DNA from: Mycobacterium paraterrae
GTDB lineage: Bacteria > Actinomycetota > Actinomycetes > Mycobacteriales > Mycobacteriaceae
Length of the DNA stretch: 64,000 nt
Direction of reading: 5' to 3'
Assembly (NCBI RefSeq): GCF_022430545.2
Contig: NZ_CP092488.2
Span: 1,426,001-1,490,000, forward strand
Shown here: one piece after another, positions 62,469 to 64,000 of the stretch
Layout of the letters: each line of letters opens with the position of its first letter
How positions within the stretch are numbered: the stretch's first letter is position 1
Made by a program: the position numbers and the translations under genes
Notes under the pieces: model-generated
The model's database searches: none
Told to the model about the DNA's origin: nothing
Seen by the model: only the letters and a program-made list of their open reading frames with translations

Positions 62469-62981
62469 GGACAGGGCGGCGAATAGCGGACCGAACAGCG
62501 ACACGTCCCCGAACGGCGTGATCAGCCAATCCGACGTTCCGGCATCGATTCCGGTGGGAATGCTCACCCATTCGTTTGCCCAGCCACCGCCGAAGTTTGC
62601 CAGGTCGAACTGCGTGTCGGTGGGAATGTCGAGCTTGGTAGCGCCCGAACTGTCGACGAACGTGACACCCAGACCGGTGTCGAGGAAGTCGTCGTTGGTG
62701 AAAGACCCCATGGTCGTCTCGGTATCGACTCCCTTGAAGAAATCTGTGGCTGTGTTGAGGCTGTTCGTCGTGTCGACCCAATTGAAATCTTCAGTGCCTG
62801 TCACGACATTGATCAGCGGCGGGTATCCCTCGAGCTGAGTTGGAACGAAGGTTGTTGTGTCGGGGGTGAACTCGTAGTCGTCCGCGGAGGCCGCTGTCAT
62901 CGTCAAGTACGCCGCCGCCGGCAAGCTCACCGCCAAGACCGCGGTGGTCAACGCTCTACGGCGCCACTGATAAGCCGACAT
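62457..62981 (-). CDS. secreted protein of unknown function
   Basis: A 174-residue protein with a signal peptide (RRALTTAVLAVSLPAAAYLT ending ASADD). The mature part is rich in Asp, Thr and Phe (DFNWVDTTNSLNTATDFFKG) and ends FGDVSLFGPLFAALSGGF. No family recognised. ATG 62981 gives a normal signal-peptide n-region; 62993 is an alternative. Confidence 0.78.
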   Translation of the reverse strand: MSAYQWRRRALTTAVLAVSLPAAAYLTMTAASADDYEFTPDTTTFVPTQLEGYPPLINVVTGTEDFNWVDTTNSLNTATDFFKGVDTETTMGSFTNDDFLDTGLGVTFVDSSGATKLDIPTDTQFDLANFGGGWANEWVSIPTGIDAGTSDWLITPFGDVSLFGPLFAALSGGF

Positions 62982-63078
62982 TGTTGCCCCCATCTGCGAA
63001 GGAATTGAGCCGTCGACCGGAAGCTACGCCTGCGGAGGCGCAGTTACATCGGGCGCGTGCCCTATTTTTGACCCGCCG

Positions 63079-64000
63079 TCAGATGGCTGCTGTCGCGTCG
63101 GCGAGCGCCGCCGCGAAGGTGCACAGGTCGTCGTCGCCAACGTCTACGTGCGGCGAAATTCGTAGCCGAGGACCGGTCAACTCCAGCGGCGCGCGGGCGA
63201 CCACGACGGCCGTGGTGACGATTCGCCGTTGGGCGATCAGCCACTCGCGGATCCGCCACGGGTCGGCACCGCTCGTCGGAGCCAGGGTGGTGATGGCGCT
63301 GGGCTCGTCGTCCGCCTCGACCACCCGCCACCCAGGTACGTCGGCGAGCGCGGTCCTGCTCAGCCGGCCCAACTCGGCCAGTCGAGCGCGCACGACCGCC
63401 GGGCCGGCCGCTACGTAATCGCCGACGGCAATTGAAAACCCCACTCGCGCCGCCACATTGGCCTCGCCCAGTTCGAGGCGGTCGGCGACCGACAAAGGCC
63501 CCACCCACTCCTTCAGTGGCAGCCGCGGCTCTAGCCGCCGCATCAAGGCCGACCGCACCGCCAGCACGCCGACCCCGCGCGGGCCGGCCAGCCATTTGCG
63601 CGACGACGCGTACACCGCATCCGCGCCGACCGCACAGTCGATCTGCCCGAGCGCCTGCGCGGCGTCGACGATCAGCGGAACACCCAGTTCAGCGCAGACC
63701 GTGGCCATCTGCTGCAGCGGTTGCACCACGCCGCAATGGCTGCCGACCGCGGTCAGATGGACCAGATCCGGCGGATCGGCGGCCAAACTGGCCGACGCCT
63801 CCTGCAGCGCGACCCGGCCGTCGGCGTCGGTCGGCAGCGTCTGGCGCTCGAAACCGTGCACCGCCATCAACGCCAGGTTGGGCCCGTACTCACCGGGCAG
63901 ACAGGCCAGTGTCCGCTCGGTCGACGGCCAACTCGACAACAACAGATCCAGCGCGTGCTGCGACCCGCTGGTGAAGACGACCTGCGCGTCAGCCATTCCG
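63079..64000 (-). CDS. egtE: ergothioneine biosynthesis PLP-dependent C-S lyase EgtE (5' part outside window)
   Basis: About 305 residues of a class V aminotransferase-fold enzyme. Visible parts: VVFTSGSQHALDLLLSSWPS, TLACLPGEYGPNLALMAVHG, PLIVDAAQALGQIDCAVGAD, the PLP lysine in ASSRKWLAGPRGVGV and APLELTGPRLRISPHVDVGD. EgtE cleaves the hercynylcysteine sulfoxide C-S bond as the last step of ergothioneine synthesis. About 70 N-terminal residues lie beyond the right edge. Position matches Rv3700c. Confidence 0.92.
   Translation of the reverse strand, partial: GMADAQVVFTSGSQHALDLLLSSWPSTERTLACLPGEYGPNLALMAVHGFERQTLPTDADGRVALQEASASLAADPPDLVHLTAVGSHCGVVQPLQQMATVCAELGVPLIVDAAQALGQIDCAVGADAVYASSRKWLAGPRGVGVLAVRSALMRRLEPRLPLKEWVGPLSVADRLELGEANVAARVGFSIAVGDYVAAGPAVVRARLAELGRLSRTALADVPGWRVVEADDEPSAITTLAPTSGADPWRIREWLIAQRRIVTTAVVVARAPLELTGPRLRISPHVDVGDDDLCTFAAALADATAAI

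Noticed and set aside
1..64000. CRISPR arrays
   Set aside because: No run of short, evenly spaced direct repeats with unique spacers was seen; the only repeats are the 21-bp and 51-bp sets described.

Overview
The window reads as the chromosome of a Mycobacterium species. It is GC-rich, with GTG/TTG starts and tight 4-nt overlaps. It carries a complete mce1-type lipid-import operon, a CYP136-type P450, an MmpL transporter, an F420-type LLM enzyme and the ergothioneine gene egtE. From about 48.7 kb to the right edge the order (YqeY, Gly/Pro membrane protein, DUF4129, DUF4350, MoxR, DUF58, SpoIIM, RDD, GlpK, GCS2-like enzyme, methyltransferase, EgtE) follows the M. tuberculosis Rv3688c-Rv3700c block. 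The species cannot be named from the sequence alone.

Left part (1-18.5 kb). A decayed PucR/CdaR-type regulator (about 190-1260) precedes an IS110-family element (1929-3005). Then comes an operon on the minus strand, transcribed from high to low coordinates: 5'-truncated fadD5-like gene, yrbEA, yrbEB, mceA-F, four Mce-associated genes, and last an unusual GntR/FCD regulator fused to two Phd/YefM-like domains whose end abuts the IS110 element. No divergent mce1R is present.

Middle part (18.5-41.9 kb). A graveyard of fragments (SDR, IS256-type transposase, SCP2-like domain, histidine kinase, AlkB) leads into accessory gene sets. The first is a TetR / CYP136-like P450 / BtrH-like acyltransferase group. 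The second has an alpha/beta hydrolase lacking its nucleophile serine, two hotdog thioesterases, two TetR regulators and an MmpL pump, organised around a perfect 13-bp-arm operator. The third is a mobility and defence module: AbiTii protein, MobF relaxase/helicase, an AAA ATPase + subtilisin-like protease pair (IetAS type), an antitoxin remnant and an orphan VbhA-like Fic antitoxin. It ends at a 3' tRNA-Pro fragment (41857-41898), which I read as the right attachment site of an integrated element.

Right part (41.9-64 kb). Ordinary mycobacterial backbone: small secreted proteins, two SDR-type enzymes, a convergent heme-oxygenase-like iron enzyme / CDGSH protein / HemK-like methyltransferase group, a DJ-1 protein, an LLM oxidoreductase, and the YqeY-to-EgtE block. 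Hairpins separate several convergent genes.

The points most worth following up are the GntR-Phd-Phd fusion beside mce, the IetAS/AbiTii/orphan-antitoxin island next to tRNA-Pro, the P450-BtrH pair, the HDO-CDGSH-methyltransferase cluster and the internally duplicated secreted protein at 59.4 kb.
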